From: Bigelowiella natans CCMP2755 | Lineage: Eukaryota; Cercozoa; Chlorarachniophyceae | DNA length: 64,000 nt | Direction of reading: 5' to 3' | NCBI GenBank assembly: GCA_000320545.1 | Contig: ADNK01003147.1 | Span: 1-64,000 of the forward strand | Shown: positions 1-14,600 of the stretch, piece after piece | How the letters are laid out: each line of letters opens with the position of its first letter | Position numbering within the stretch: position 1 is the first letter of the stretch | The notes under the pieces: model-generated | Seen by the model: only the letters and a program-made list of their open reading frames with translations | Told to the model about the DNA's origin: nothing | The model's database searches: none | Program-made: the position numbers and the translations under genes

Positions 1-525
1 CAGGAACGTTTCCTAGTTAGTTAGTTACATGTAGTTAGTTATTCTTTTCGCGCCCTTGACTTCCCAGCTATGTTGTTACACCGAAGTGATTTTCATAGTG
101 GATGTTGTCTTATAACGGACATTGCGAAAGTCAAAACTTGCATGGCAAAACATCGGAAAATTTGTGACTTATAGGACTAGATCTAGATCTAATAAACTTT
201 TTTCTTTTTATTTTTAGGTTTGAGCCTTTTTTTTTTTTTTTTTTTTTAGGTTTAAATGATCTATTTTGAGTTTAACACAGGCAATTTTTATGGAAAATAC
301 TAAAAAAATGTTGTCGCACATAATATTTTTAAGTTCACCTGGTCATCCGCACCAAAGGGCACATGTCATCCAGACTCCGATGAGGGGGCGCCACTTGTGG
401 CCTCTACTGCTGCTGGAGCTACTTCAGCATGCACAGGCGACAGGTCGGCTCGTCAACTATGCTACAACACTAAAGACAGCATGCTCAAGAACTTGTTCTT
501 TTGATGTTTCGATTTGTCCTTGACA
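1..525. other. Non-coding, probably intron of the SRCR gene
   Basis: I see no coding exon here. A T-rich tract near 208-247 and the acceptor at about 525 suggest that this is the end of an intron whose upstream exon lies outside the window. Confidence 0.4.
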
Positions 526-3500
526 GGAAGTCCTAGTGCATCGCCCGCCTTGTCGTCAGGCACTCATGGTGAGCGCTCCATGTGCTTGCAACCACTTGAG
601 CCATATCCATGCCTTTCGCACCATCCAAACAGCCTTCTGAGATACACCATGCTCCCAAAGTGCTTGACACTTTGTTCCGAAACGCCTTTCCTCTTTGACC
701 TCTACAACAGGTCCGTCATCAAGTCCGACAGACACCCCGACACAAACCCCAAGCTCTACATCACCCCGAACAGGCTTTCCAACCAGTACTTCGAACCCAT
801 CAAAGGCACCGACTGCGGGTACGAGATAACGCGTATTCTTTCCCCGTATTTCTTAGAAAGCAAAGCATTATCAGTAACAAGAGTCTTATCCGCATTCCAC
901 GTTTACAGCGCCTACAACATGCCCGTCTTCAAGTCCTCGGAGTCTAGCGCCATCTTTCACGTTCAACCCGACAGTCGGCCCAAGCTCGCAGTGTCCAATT
1001 ACTCAAGGTATTTGGTCGTTTTGGATATACTCCTGTAGGTTTGAAGGTTTCTATGGTGGGGAGTATATAGATTTGCTGTCTAGTTTTATGATTGAATTAT
1101 TTTAATTGATTAGAACCTTCCCTCACACCGAGCGCATCGCCCCGGACGGGTTGTCCAACGAGCACTTTGAATCCATCAAAGACCCCGACGGAGGGTATGA
1201 GATAGCGCATATTCCTAACTATATTTCTTAGAAATGATAACTGTATATAATTGAAAGAGTCTTACTTGTATTCCACGTTTACAGCACCTTCAGCATGCCC
1301 GTCTTCAAGTCCTCGTAGTTTGGCGCCAACTGTCACAAATAACTCGACACTGAGCCCAAGCTCGCAATGCCCGATAACTCAAGGTACGTGCTCCATATTG
1401 ATATCTTTGCTTTTGGAAATGATTGTTTACTTCTGCTGCAAATATTTTGGAATGCTGCGATCATTCTGCTGTGTAGTTTTATGATTGAATTATTTTCGTC
1501 GATTAGAACCTTCCCTCACACCGAGCGCATCGCCCCGGACGGGTTGTCCAACGAGCACTTTGAATCCATCAAAGACCCCGACGGAGGGTATGAGATAGCG
1601 CATATTCCTAACTATATTTCTTAGAAATGATAACTGTATATAATTGAAAGAGTCTTACTTGTATTCCACGTTTACAGCACCTTCAGCATGCCCGTCATCA
1701 AGTCCTCGTAGTTTGGCGCCAACTGTCACAAATAACCCGACTGAGAATCCAAGCACACACGGCCCGATAACTCAAGGTACGTGCTCCATCTTGATATCTT
1801 TGCTTTTGGAAATGATTGTTTACTTCTGCTGCAAATATTTTGGAATGCTGCGATCATTCTGCTGTGTAGTTTTATGATTGAATTATTTTCGTCGATTAGA
1901 ACCTTCCCTCGCACCGAGCGTATCGCCCCGGACGGTTTGTCCAACGAGCACTTTGAATCCATCAAAGACCCCGACGGAGGGTATGAGATAGCGCATATTC
2001 CTAACTATATTTCTTAGAAATGATAACTGTATATAATTAATAGAGTCTTACTCGTATTCCACGTTTACAGCACCTTCAGCATGCCCGTCTTCAAGTCCTC
2101 GTAGTTTGGCGCCAACTGTCACAAATAACCCGACTGAGAATCCAAGCACACACGGCCCGATAACTCAAGGTACGTGCTCCATCTTGATATCTTTGCTTTT
2201 GGAAATGATTGTTTACTTCTGCTGCAAATATTTTGGAATGCTGCGATCATTCTGCTGTGTAGTTTCACGATTTGATTATTTTCGTCGATTAGAACCTTCC
2301 CTCGCACCGAGCGTATCGCCCCGGACGGTTTGTCCAACGAGCACTTTGAATCCATCAAAGACCCCGACGGAGGGTATGAGATAGCGCATATTCCTAACTA
2401 TATTTCTTAGAAATGATAACTGTATATAATTGAAAGAGTCTTACTCGTATTCCACGTTTACAGCACCTTCAGCATGCCCGTCTTCAAGTCCTCGTAGTTT
2501 GGCGCCAACTGTCACAAATAACCCGACACTGAGCCCAAGCTCGCAATGCCCGATAACTCAAGGTACGTGTTAGTTTTCGAGATCTTTGTAGATGCTTTGA
2601 AGTTTCATTGATAACGCCGTAGCTTATATAATAGGGAGGATGAATCTTTGTTGTCTAGTTTCACGATTTGATTATTTTCGTCGATTAGAACCTTCCCTCG
2701 CACCAAGCGTATCGCCCCGGACGGTTTGTCCAACGAGCACTTTGAATCCATCAAAGTCCCCGACCCAGGGTAAGAGCTGTTTAGCATCTTCCTTCATTTA
2801 GTTTTCAGCGGATGCGTTGAGGCGATATTACCGTTTTTGAGCGCAGTGGCTTGTTTTTATTTGCCCCCTTTCGACTTAAATGTATATGTGTGTGGATTTG
2901 ATTACATAAGTGCTGCCGTGTATGTGGGGTTGGGGATTCGAATGCTGTTTAATATGTTGTTGATTTTTCTTTGAAAGGGCCCACTTTATCGCCAACGAGA
3001 GTGCCAACAATAACATGCAATCCAACCTCAGCGGTATTAATTAGTTTGCTTGATTACCTTATATCGGTTTCAGGGCTACCCCCCCCCCCTTGATTAGAAA
3101 TTTTTCATTTATTGTTTTCTTTTCTTCTTTCTCGAAATTCCTAATCGAGCAGGGTTGCTCTTGATATTTTCTGTAAATGAATGCACATGGTTGGTTTTTC
3201 AAAGGCTCCCTCGTCATCACCGTTTACCTTCGGCCCAACAGAATTCAAGGTCAAAACTTGTGTCACCAGTAGCCAATTAGCATGATATTACACGCCGAAA
3301 GCTTACCATACGCCACCTCTGATATAGCGACGTTCTTACTAGCTATGTTCTTTTTAACAGCAAGTGCGATTGCGCGGTGACGAGGATTGGGATATTCCGC
3401 CAGTACCCAGCCGAGGGTTATTGGAGGTCTACGACGCAGGTGACTGGAGGGCTATTGATTATTCGGATTTCAGCTCGGAATCGAGCAGCGTTGTTTGTAA

Positions 3501-6500
3501 AGAGTTGGACTATGATTCCGGAGTCGCAACGCTATCCGACACGATCCCGCTTGGGGGAGGCATAGAACCTGCTGCGACACAGGTGCGTGAGTGACATTCA
3601 CAACAGCCCTGCTATCATATGTACCCGTTCCACATTAAAGAGAGAGATCGGGTTTCTCCTCTGCGACCACTGCGGAATTCAATCTTTACATAGTCTCCCT
3701 GTTCTTTTCTGAAACGACGTTATCCTCAGGTGGCTTGCTCTGGGGCCGAAGACTATTTTTTAGACTGCAGCGGGAACTTCTTTGAAGGGGTCAATTCTAT
3801 TTCGCTAGCTGTGCAATGTTAGAGTTGTTTGGATTGGGAGCTGTTTAGCTGAATGCAGTGGGTTATATGTAGTAGGCGTATTTCTGTCTCCAATATACAA
3901 CGTTTTACTCCCGTGGTCACTATTTCTAACAATGCTATAGAATTAAGATCAATGAAGAGACCAGGGGAATAAAAAGAATTAAAGTAATCGATCTCATTGC
4001 GATGTTGATTATTCACCCTATATTCCAGGCCTTGTGTAGCAGCATTTGCTCCAACATTATATACATTCATTGCAAACGGCATTGCCGAAATAGCACTGGA
4101 GGAATAGACAACAACATGGTATTCGAGCCTTCCACTGACCGCTGTGAGGCGTACAATGGGACAGCCTATCGGTTATCCGGAACCCCTTTTAAGCAGAAAG
4201 GAAGAATCGAATATCTTTCTAGTGGATTTTGGTATTCTATAGCATATGGGTCTTCTTCTGCTTATTCTACTTCGAATCGAGCCCGATTTGTAAATGGAGT
4301 ATGCAGAATACTCGGTTATGATAACGGGGAGGCCTCTACCAGTGAAGGGTAGTCATCGTGCACACCACAATGCTAGGAATAGAAAGCTCTTTGTTGATAA
4401 CACTCGAGTATTTTTGAGTAAGACAATCGAGTAAATACTTATTTAATGATATTCAGTAATGATGCATACATACGCGCACATGCACACATGGATAAAACCC
4501 ACTAAAGCTGATGAATGCCGTTTGGCAATTCAACGGTGTTGATGGCGATGCCAAATTCCATTCAATAGATTTGGACTTGCGCCACCGGCGTCATTCGTAA
4601 TCTCATCGAACGAAAACCCTATATTGTCATCAAAACCTCAAAGCTCAAAGCCTGAGAAAATACTTGGAGCCACTTGCTTCAAGGTGCTGAGAATATATAT
4701 TTCCAGAATCAAATCGTTTTCTCACAGAACCAGCGACTTTACTCATACACGTGTGCATACGCGAAGACGCATTAGTACACCAAAAAACCTGGCAATTCAT
4801 GAATTCTCACTGATTTTGAACGAATGTTGTTTTCCCTGGCCTTCATATTCTGACTATGTACTCGTAGGCCTGCAACTTCACCTTAGAGTACTTCGATCTC
4901 GCACTAGATGCGTGTTTAAACATAACAGTCTTCAATTGTCCGGCCGGGCAGTACCTAACCCCTGCGACGCTCATTAGCAATGGGAACTGTTCCGCTTGTG
5001 CCCCTGGAATGTGAGATTTAACCTTTATCACTTAGATCAATCATCGTGCCAATCTGAAAAGAGCAATAGATGATGCGAATTAGCAGTGCTGCTAGGAAGT
5101 GCTAGTTCTCTCGTTTTATTTTCACGTTTGCCCTGATTGGCACGGTCTCTTGCGGTTTGCCATATATCTCCCGAAGGTACACTAACGGGACAAATCACAC
5201 GTACACGAGCTGCTCGGTTTGCACTTGTCCTGGAGTAACCTTTATGGTATCTTAGAGAATTTCCGAAGACACTGTATACGCATATATTCGTGGGGGAGGC
5301 CGAGCGAGAGTTGATTTTTAAAACTTTGGCGAGCTAGTCGCACGTTCTGAAATGGAAGAGCGTGTCAAAATAGCGTTAGTTCCACGGTCGTTAATGGAAG
5401 AGGTACTGTTATTGTAATGATTGAGAGCTGACAATATTTTACCACGATCGATTAGAGACAGCAGTGTGATGGCAAAGGGAACAATGCCATATGTGCGAGC
5501 TGCAATCTTGACCCAGACTGCGGAGAGGCCGTGCCTTACAGGATTGATGGAAAATATAATAGTTCTGGGTAGTATTTATGGCGTGGAGAGATTGTTATTG
5601 CCTCTGCGCGTATTGAGCAAAAGCCTTGGTAGGCTAAAGCCTTCGCGTTTCTTGCCCTTGATGAGATTCTTCCAATGCTGCTCGGCGTATTGCATTTCGA
5701 GTTTTGCTCGTGGGATAAGCTTAGTTACGTGCCATTTACAGGAGCGTCCAGATGTTCGCTGGGGCCTCTTGGAAGATAATGTCAAGCCAATACTCGAGCT
5801 TGAGCTCTTCTCTCTCTATACCACCCAAATTGAGCAAGTTTGGCGCGCTTCTCTGTGCTGCATATGGCTACAACAGCTCTATCTTACGAACTGGAAAGGC
5901 AAGAGATCGTAATACAATATCGGCTGTTTGGTGCAGTGAGAATGTAGTGGCGCTAGAGGATTGCACGGCAAGAAGGTAAGCCTGATCATTCGTCGTTGAT
6001 TTATCCCTCATTGTTTCGATGACTTCGTATTCGATTCTCCACTCCAACCCTATATCCAGGGAACATAATATCACCGGCAAGTCCCTTTACGTCCAGTGCC
6101 TTCGCGCTTGCAATTTTGCCACCGAATACTTCAGCGCTGCTAGTGACTCGTGCATGCCTCGGTTGATTCACTCTTGCCCAAGGGGCTTCTACTATATGAA
6201 TGGCACGCAGACAAGGGTCATTAACTGTTAAATTAAGCGTGTGATTTCCTGAACTTTAATCTCCACTCGCTTGTTTTTCCAACCCCCATACCCCCCCCCC
6301 CCCCACTCCTATCTTTGAAGCCTTCTCTAAGATAGTGGTTGCTGCTATTTCTCATTATAGGATGCACGATGCAGAGAATGCAGCAGCGGGACGTACATTA
6401 GCAATAACACGCATACGCTGCAAGAGTGCGAAGTATGCTCGCGGTGTCCGGAAGGTAATTGCTAGCTGGGTGGTTAAGAGTTTTGCGTCGACGAGGCATG

Positions 6501-8196
6501 CATCATCTTCGATTCTAACCATTTATGTCGCTTCCTCCTTCTATTTCTTTACTTTCCTCCGCTAATTTTTTATCATTGCTATTTTTTGAGTCGTCGACCT
6601 GAAAAACCTTCTCCTTCCAGCATTCACTGTCAATGAAGAGAGCAGATATGTATTGGCCTAGCGCGGTTACAACTACAACCGAAACTTAAGCATTCTTGTG
6701 CTAACAGGTGCTGTTTTGGAGAAGGCGTGTAATTCGACTCACGACAATCCGGTATGCGACGAGATGTGATAGATGCATGGAGCGACCAACCGTAAAATCG
6801 GATAAATTGTATCTGTATTCCAAGCGCAACGGCTCTGTATTCCAAGTCTGACATTTGTATATTTCCAATGTAGCGATTGGGAGAACATTTGCACGCCGTT
6901 TTGTTGAAGAGCTAATGTTCCGTTTTCGATAGGATTGCCGCTCTTGCCCCACTCTGTCAAATTGCGGGAAACAAACCGGAGTGAGGTTGGCAAATAACGA
7001 TACAAGCCTAGGATACCCCGAGGTAATTCGCAATCCATTGTATGGATCAACCTGCATTAAGGCATATCTAGCAGCAATCAGACGTATGCCTACCCACCGT
7101 CACGTTTTTGTGAGGTCGGTCAGTTGTCAGATGAAACCATTCATTTTAATAGGTGTACTTCGATGGAGAATGGCGCCCAATTGGCCTTCCAGACATGCCG
7201 CAGCAAGTTCTGTTTACCTATAAGACGCTCGAAGCGTCTCGAGTATGCAAAGACCTCGGTTTCGCAGCGGGCATTTGGTACAGCCTAAAGCTTGACGCAC
7301 TCACATACCAAACGAGGAAGTTTCCAGCGACTTCCGTGAATTGCTTGAGCACTTCCAGCAGCTACCTCGCGTGCAATGGAACCTGGAAGCTGCATAACAG
7401 CACTGGCCACCGCCTTGGGCAAGTACGGTGCTTCAAGAACTGCTCCTTCACTCATGAGATATATGATAACACGATCGATGCCTGCTTGCCGGCCAACAAT
7501 CTCACCTGTGGTCCTGGCAGTTACTTGGTCCCCAAAACCTATTTTGACCACGGGAAGTGCCTTACATGCAAGAAAGGCTTTTACATGCCGCATGCGGGCC
7601 ACAACTTCACCTCTTGTACTCGCTGCACGCGATGCCCCGGCGAGCTTATATTTGGCGGCTATTGCAATGCCACCCACGACAATAACCACTGCATCTCAAA
7701 GTCGCCGACATCAAGCTGCCCAACAACTTCGTCGCCGACCACGCGATCGCCCTCCACTGTAGCCCCTACACGGTCTCCAAGCACCAGATCTCCTTCTTCT
7801 CGTGCTCCCACAACGGCCTCGCCCTCGACGCTATCACCATCGTCTTGCTCACCAACCAGTACCTCTCCGACAACGATGAGTCCTTCAACGCTTGGCCCGG
7901 TTTCGGTATCACCTACAACTTACCAACCGACGACAGGCTCTCCAAGTACTATGGCCCCCACCACAGGTAATAGGCGACGCGAAGAGAAGGACAAAGTTGC
8001 AATTAAAATTGCGGTAAAGCTGGCCGATAATGATCTCACCTTATATTTTAATACAGGCGCGCCCAGTACGACCAGCCCAAGTACACTTTCGCCGTCATCT
8101 CTTTCCCCAACACAAAGTCCAACAAGTCTCTCGCCATCAACGAGCAACCCAACGATGCAAACTCCGACGCTCATTGACATTAGGCTCACAGATGAG
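526..8196 (+). CDS. SRCR / cysteine-rich / Ser-Thr-Pro-stalk ectodomain (5' part of a large receptor gene, start outside window)
   Basis: No single ORF covers this; exons were joined by GT-AG sites with consistent phase. Small Ser/Thr/Pro exons (526-568, 711-818, 909-1007, then the cassettes at 1114-2769, 2978-3033, 3205-3249) lead into an SRCR domain (3361-3582 plus 3730-3789, with the typical VCKELDYDSG and C-G-E-LDC elements). Next come a Cys-rich segment and the start of a second SRCR (4029-4348), TNFR/EGF-like Cys modules (about 4929-5010, 5178-5232, 5467-5569), another SRCR exon (about 5742-5975, 6061-6215), Cys modules (about 6360-6456), and a large exon 7153-7966 with SRCR, Cys-rich and SPT-repeat stalk that continues in 8057-8196. 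SRCR domains are extracellular ligand-binding modules. The exon completing the second SRCR (4.35-4.93 kb) was not resolved. Phases permit continuation into the REJ part at 8288, so this is probably the N-terminal half of one receptor; two separate genes is the alternative. Confidence 0.72.
1114..2769 (+). repeat. Tandem array of exon cassettes, 393-bp period
   Basis: Two exon types alternate. Type A (81 nt) lies at 1114-1194, 1507-1587, 1900-1980, 2293-2373 and 2689-2769; type B (99 nt) at 1285-1383, 1678-1776, 2071-2169 and 2464-2562. Introns are copied along with the exons. All introns are phase 1, so the exons are symmetric and any copy number keeps the frame. Both types encode Ser/Thr/Pro-rich stalk (LAPSVSPRT, CPSSSPRSLAPT). 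Diverged older copies are at 711-818 (A) and 909-1007 (B). Confidence 0.85.
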
Positions 8197-8287
8197 GTGA
8201 AGAGGAGATTAGTTGCCTCGCTTTTCTTCGTTGATGAGGCGATAGAGCACTGATAAGATGTGTGTTTGTGGTGCGAACGATCTTTAG

Positions 8288-9014
8288 GCTACTGCTATTA
8301 CCTTTGTCTTCCACGAGTCCACAAACATGCCGAAAGCACCATCTCGCGACCCTGCTGCAACCTGCGAGCTGCTGCTCGATTCGTCGAGTCTCCTCCTCCT
8401 TGGAATAGCGCCGCATTGCTACTGGCAAACTGCATCAACGGTGATACTGCACTTGGGAAGAGAATTCTCTGCAAACCTGTACGACACGGTGAGGCATCTA
8501 TTGCAATCCCATCCACCGGCGCAATCGATGAGAATTATGATCAGACTCGCCTGACTCCCTTGCATTATGTAACGGCTTTGATTTCTATGTACGACTTTGG
8601 TTGCATGGGCATCGAATGGCTGCTGATTTCCCCACACCTTCTCGCGTGCTGTTGGCACCGAGAACGACTAAAGTTTACTTTTTTGGTAGATCGGCATTGC
8701 AGGAGGACGCGTTAAGCGCGACACTGAGGTGCAGGAGCTCTATTCCCCAGCGCATTCTCGCCCCCTCATGCCCCCGTACAACCCAATACCCGTACAGATG
8801 CAAATCACTGGCCCCTCAGAGGTAATGCACCACCACCTTGAGCTGTCGAATGAACCGCCTATAAATACGCCTTAACCGCGCGGTTTCGATAGCGGATTTC
8901 AGCGATGATCCGACGTTTTCTTGTGATATGTGTATTTTATGTGTGGATATACGTCAACCCAATATACAATAAATACAAGTGCTTACATATATTTATATTT
9001 ATATCATACATACA

Positions 9015-9047
<33 letters not shown>

Positions 9048-10085
9048 TATACCCATGTAACACTATAAAAAGAAAATGCCGCTACATTATCCTAAAATAG
9101 AATGATAAGGTAAGTTAAGTCAACCCAACGCATCAATCACCTACTTTTAGGTCGGCGTATGCGATTCAGGCGTCACGCTCACAGCTTTAGCTACAGGAGC
9201 GGCAGGGCGCTCGTTTTTGTTTCGATGGGAACTCAAGGCTGTTCGACTTTCCAACAATGCCAGTTCATATGGAACTGCGGCTATAACCGACGTCAGAGAC
9301 GTGTTGGCCGCTACCGCAGTTTCGCGCTCGAATAGCACGGTTTTCGTGCCCACGCTTGCCCTGCCTATAGGAGCAACCTTTGTCATTTCTGCACGAGTCG
9401 AAAACTGGCTGGGCTCGGCGTCTACCTCGGATTTTGAGCTGAGAAAGACGAACAAATTGGCTTTGGTTGTTCGTGTCCCCTCGGGGCCTTCTGTCCCCGC
9501 TCGGAGGAGCCAGCCATTGCGAATTCCCGTACAAGTCAGGGCGCCACAGTGCAGCGCGCTGAATCAAGATGGCCTCGCTAACACCCTGCTAAAGACGCGG
9601 AGCCTTTGGACGCTACTGGACAAGTCAAGCAGTGCGTTGAGCGTGCAGATCCCGAATCCAGCTACATTTTACCTTGAGATTCCTCCGTATACACTTGAGA
9701 TGGAGAAATGGTAGCATGATTTTCAAACATACAAAACGTTTGCTTGTTCTCTTACGGCGCTGTTCTGTTGTTCTTCACACATTTCATTTCTGAACGTGCA
9801 CAGAGTGTGTTAAGAGTATGCGGGTCTGTTGGTGCAGGTACCTCTTCCAGCTGTACTCTCACACGGTGGACGTGCACGGACAGTTGATCGGAAATGTGAC
9901 TTTATCGTTCAATGTTTCAGTGGCGCTAGAGCCGGTGATTGCTCGGATTTATGGCGGGGATTTTCGTAAAGTATCGATAAACACGGATGGTAGTAGCCCT
10001 GGCGTTGTTGAGTTTGATGCATCAGCTTCTTATGATCAAGAGAATCCTTCCGCGCCTTTGAATTTCTCGTGGAGTGTGTGGCAAG

Positions 10086-10121
<36 letters not shown>

Positions 10122-10773
10122 GTGTGTGTGTATATATATAATATAGATATTTATAATACAAATGCGCGAAAGCGAATACGAACTTGTTGTGTAGAAGATA
10201 TGATTCATCGTTGATGAAGGGGGCACAGAGAAACTGAAGAACATGGTTTTTAATCCTCTTCACTCCATTAAGAATATACTTCCAGTTTATGGATTCCGTA
10301 GCGAAGATTTGCCATCACACCATATGCTGCAGAATGCTTTCCTCCAAATTTTCCAACGGCATTATTTTGAGTCGTTTTTCCTACCATTGATAGAGGCGGT
10401 TGGTAATGGCGGAGCTACGGTTGCAATCCCCATTCCCACGACATCCCAATCGGCGCTCCAAGTTCCTTTTTCGAGCTTGGTTTCGGGTAGAGAGTACGTG
10501 GTCAAAGCTGTCGTGAGCTCAAAGTCACGACATGCAACTGCGCTACAACGTGTACGCGTCAGCAATGAAGGGATTCCTGAGGTATTCATCTCCGGCTTGT
10601 CAACCAGCAGCACTTCGTTTGGAGCGCAAGAGGAGCTCAGAGTCGCCACGGAAGTTAAAGCGCTGTCAGGTAGATATATGGCCAGGAGGATTGTACTACA
10701 AGAGTTTCATACTCCAAAAACTAATGGCCGAAACGCACATATAGGCATACGAACAACCGATTGCGTATTGAAG

Positions 10774-10814
<41 letters not shown>

Positions 10815-11648
10815 TATATTATTGTATATGTACATTACGAGATCAGCTAGTATTCAATCAAAGAGAGTCGAAGCTTTAATACTCTTACGCTCTAGATAGA
10901 GCCAAGCTTTCACCAAAACTGAATCAATTGACTCTGGGGTGGGTGAAATCTTGCGGCGATTTTCTTGTCTACAATCCCCTGATATTGCCTTCGGATTTGC
11001 TATTTTGTGTACATGTCACTTAGCTTCCCGCCGTTTGCGCTATCAGTGGAGTTGTACTTCGGGGAACTTCGATTTAGCGGACGAGTCTTTAGTTCTCACT
11101 GACACTTCCAACCCTTCACTGGCATTGAAACCGTTCGCTTTGGCCCCTGGCGTCGCGTACACATTTGCGGTCTCCGTGTTTGAAGAGGGGCGGGGGTCTG
11201 ATTCGGTCTTCGGAGAGGCAAGAATAAGCGTGTCGGTTAGATCCCCACCGTCTCTTGGAAGCTGCTTTGCCAGGCCAGAGAGCGGTGTCGGTATGGAGAC
11301 GATGTTTTCTCTAGGGTGCAAGGTAGAGTCAATTCACGTTTGCCCTCCCGCGAAGTATCCACATTTTCCATGCTGCCGCGTCGTTTCAGAGTGTTTCGAT
11401 CTGTCACAAGTGCAACTTTTGCCTATGCAATTCATCATACCTGTAGTTGTGGAGCGGGGCTGGAGAGCCTTTTCGCTATCGTTTCCAAGCGCACGTATCC
11501 GGAGCATTCACGGACCTGTGCGAGTTACGCTATATGAACGAATATGAGACGCAGCTTCCTGGCAGCAACGATCGAACGCGCCTACGAGGCGTCATTATCG
11601 ATGCATTTGGAGTTCGCGCTTACGGTACTGAATATGCAGATATGCATA

Positions 11649-11694
<46 letters not shown>

Positions 11695-14600
11695 AAATTT
11701 TATGGCGGGCTGACTCCTCATTGACTCCCTTTGTTCTGTATCCTCGTCGGCTCATGCCTAATGGGCATTCTAGGTGATTTCCATGCCACGGTAGCTCCGG
11801 CGCAAAACTTCAACGCAGATGAAGGCCTTCGTGCTCTTGGGGAGCGAGGGAGAGAGGGCGACTTCCAGGTCTTTATGCGTGCATATCAATGCTGCCGATG
11901 ATAGTGAAAGCGCCGTTTTCGGTGTTGAAGTTATTTTTCCCTTACCCTGCATCTCCCAACCGAGGCATAGACTCTTGGGACTAGGATCTGACTCTATTTC
12001 TTACCACCGGTTTGTGATAGGCATATGCTGCGACCTTTGCGTCGATTAGTACCCAGCTACGTGCAGACACCATTCCACTGCGGGTTGCTAAAGAAGTGCG
12101 TAACTCACTGCTGCAGTCTCTAAATCAGACGATATCTTCCCTGTTTCCTGAGTCCTCCGCCTCCCTTCTCCGGCTTGTGAGCACGTACACAGTCGCAGAG
12201 GAGCTATCGTCCTCAAATAAACAGTCTCTCCTGCAAATGGGCAAGGGCCTTCTTCTCGGGGGAAACGACACGGCTTATAGCAGCGAAGATCCCGTGGATC
12301 TTGAAGCGGTCACAAATATACTGGCAAGTGTAGGCAATGTCGTCGCTGCCTCGGTACAGCCTGGATACCGGTTATCCACGAATAGCTCGAATGATGCGGA
12401 GGAAGTTATCTCTCTAATCGCTCGAAATCTGGTCCGGGAATCGGTGGCGGGAGAACGTCAGAAATCACTTAAGACGTCTAGTGGGGGCGTCGGGATAGAA
12501 GTCTATGGAGTCGTGTTTGACGGTACAATCCATGCGGCGCAAGCAGTAGAGGAAGATCCGCCACGTCAAGATACATAGCCGCATGTTTCCTTTTAGTTCA
12601 TAAATTTGAGGGGCAGCACCTCGGAACTACAAGTCTTATTTTATGTGTTTTTTTTCATAGTGTCGGTTTCGGTATTATTGGTGACTCTAAAGACTTCTTG
12701 ATTGTGTATTTATCACAGCCGGCAAAGGCGCTCCTTCCCTGCATTTTGGTTCGCTGAACTTCAGTGCATCCTTCCCTTCTCTGGGCGGCTTTTTATCGCC
12801 TCATTCTCCCGCTTCGATCATTGCCTCGACGGTCACGAACGACACGCTCCACTCTCGGAACCGAGGCCAGAGAAAACAAGCGTTGTATCACCAGGATATA
12901 GAGCGCGGCTCTGGCCAAGGAGACGAGGCCGAAATGCAGGAGATATACGACGATAGCAAATGGGTAACGTCGCAGTGAGACATATCTTTGTAGGGAGTTT
13001 TGTTGGGCAAGATTAGTTCTTAAGTCATCTCGCGGAGAGCCAAGTCTGCTCACATTCCGCGCCGTATTTCATCGTTCCCATGCATCTTCCTCAGGTCTCA
13101 GGCGGCTTGACGACGGTGCAGATTTTCGATGAGAATAGAGAAGAAGTTGCGATTTCCGGCCTTCGAGGAGAAGATCGGATCAACATCACGATCCCTGCGG
13201 GGCGAAACGCGACCTCGCCGCTCGGCTATCGTAGCGCAAAGTGTTTGTTCTGGCAGCCAGAGACGAGCACTTGGTCTAGTCGAGGTGTGCGGAGCGTGGA
13301 TGTGAATGGCGAGGGCCGGGTCACTTGCTCTGCGTCGCATCTAACGGCATTCAGCTCGGAAATGGAGTTTGAGTTTGAAATCAACACGATCTCTGCGGAA
13401 TCGTTGAGCTTAGCTGCTTTCAGTCCTGCAAGCAACCCGGTGATGCTCCTGGTCTTTCTGATGATCTCCATCTTTCTCGTCTCCTACTCCGTTGCCTTCT
13501 ACCGCGACTACCAAAGGTGATGGGTATCCTGACCAGCTTGCCTTCTCCGAGCGCTAAGTTTGTGTTTGGGTCAATTGCGTAGGTTCGTGGCGGCGAACCG
13601 CTCTGCCGACTTGTCGGAATTCTGGAAAACGATGAACCTAATGCGCTTTTATCGAAGTCGGTCGCGCACAATGGAGCGTTTCGTGGCGTCCAGTAAGTGG
13701 GCTTTGCGGAGGAAGCACACATGGTACAGATTGCTCGCGTGTCCACCCGAGCTCTAACCCGTAGTTCTTCTTCTGTGTGAAGAAATAAAACAGAGCGGAA
13801 AATCACCATAAGGCATGTTGTTCTTTATCACACCAGCCGCGCGTGGTGCTAATGATAATCCACCTACCACCCGAGAGCAATTGAATTGCGTTTTTCCTTT
13901 CTCAATATTTAGGTTTTCGATAATTTATCACCCAAGCGGGGACTTTATGACCTCCGGGAAGCGGCTAATCTTGCTGCTAGTGCTGTTGTTCAACTCTTCG
14001 GTCGTGTGCGCTTTATTCGTCGGAACCGAGCAGCGCCTCCCTTTCCTAACGCCAACGCTTGCCTCTGCGCTAGTTGGCTTCGTATTTTCCTACCCAGTTC
14101 CCTTCGTAATGGGTTCGTTGTTTTACACGCCGATGCCGAGGAGTTTCCTTGTAAAGATCGATCGTGGAAGTGGCGACTCCTTCATGTCCTACTTCCTGCT
14201 CTTCTTCAGTCTGTGTAGCGGCGAGATCGGAAATGATATTGAGATTGAGGAGGGTGACGATGATGATGCCGCGCCAGACGCGGAGGAAGGCGATGTAATG
14301 TTCAAAATGCTCTGGTGTTAGTAATTCGTAGTTGCATTTCAAGTGCAGGAGGCGCATACGTTCCAAGTCCTTATTGCTCGCATCGTTAGCCCTGAAATTT
14401 TATCACAGATTTGCCTTGAAATGATATATTCTCGTTCTCTCTCGTTTTGTCTTTCTCATTTCTGTGCCATAGATGGAGGCCGACGACTTAGACGAGGGTA
14501 ACAACGAAGAAGCACTAGGTAACACAAGCCAGCCCCTTGCGCAAAACTTGATCCTTTCAACCCGAACGTTGTACGCCCCGTTACCTCAATTCATTGTTCT

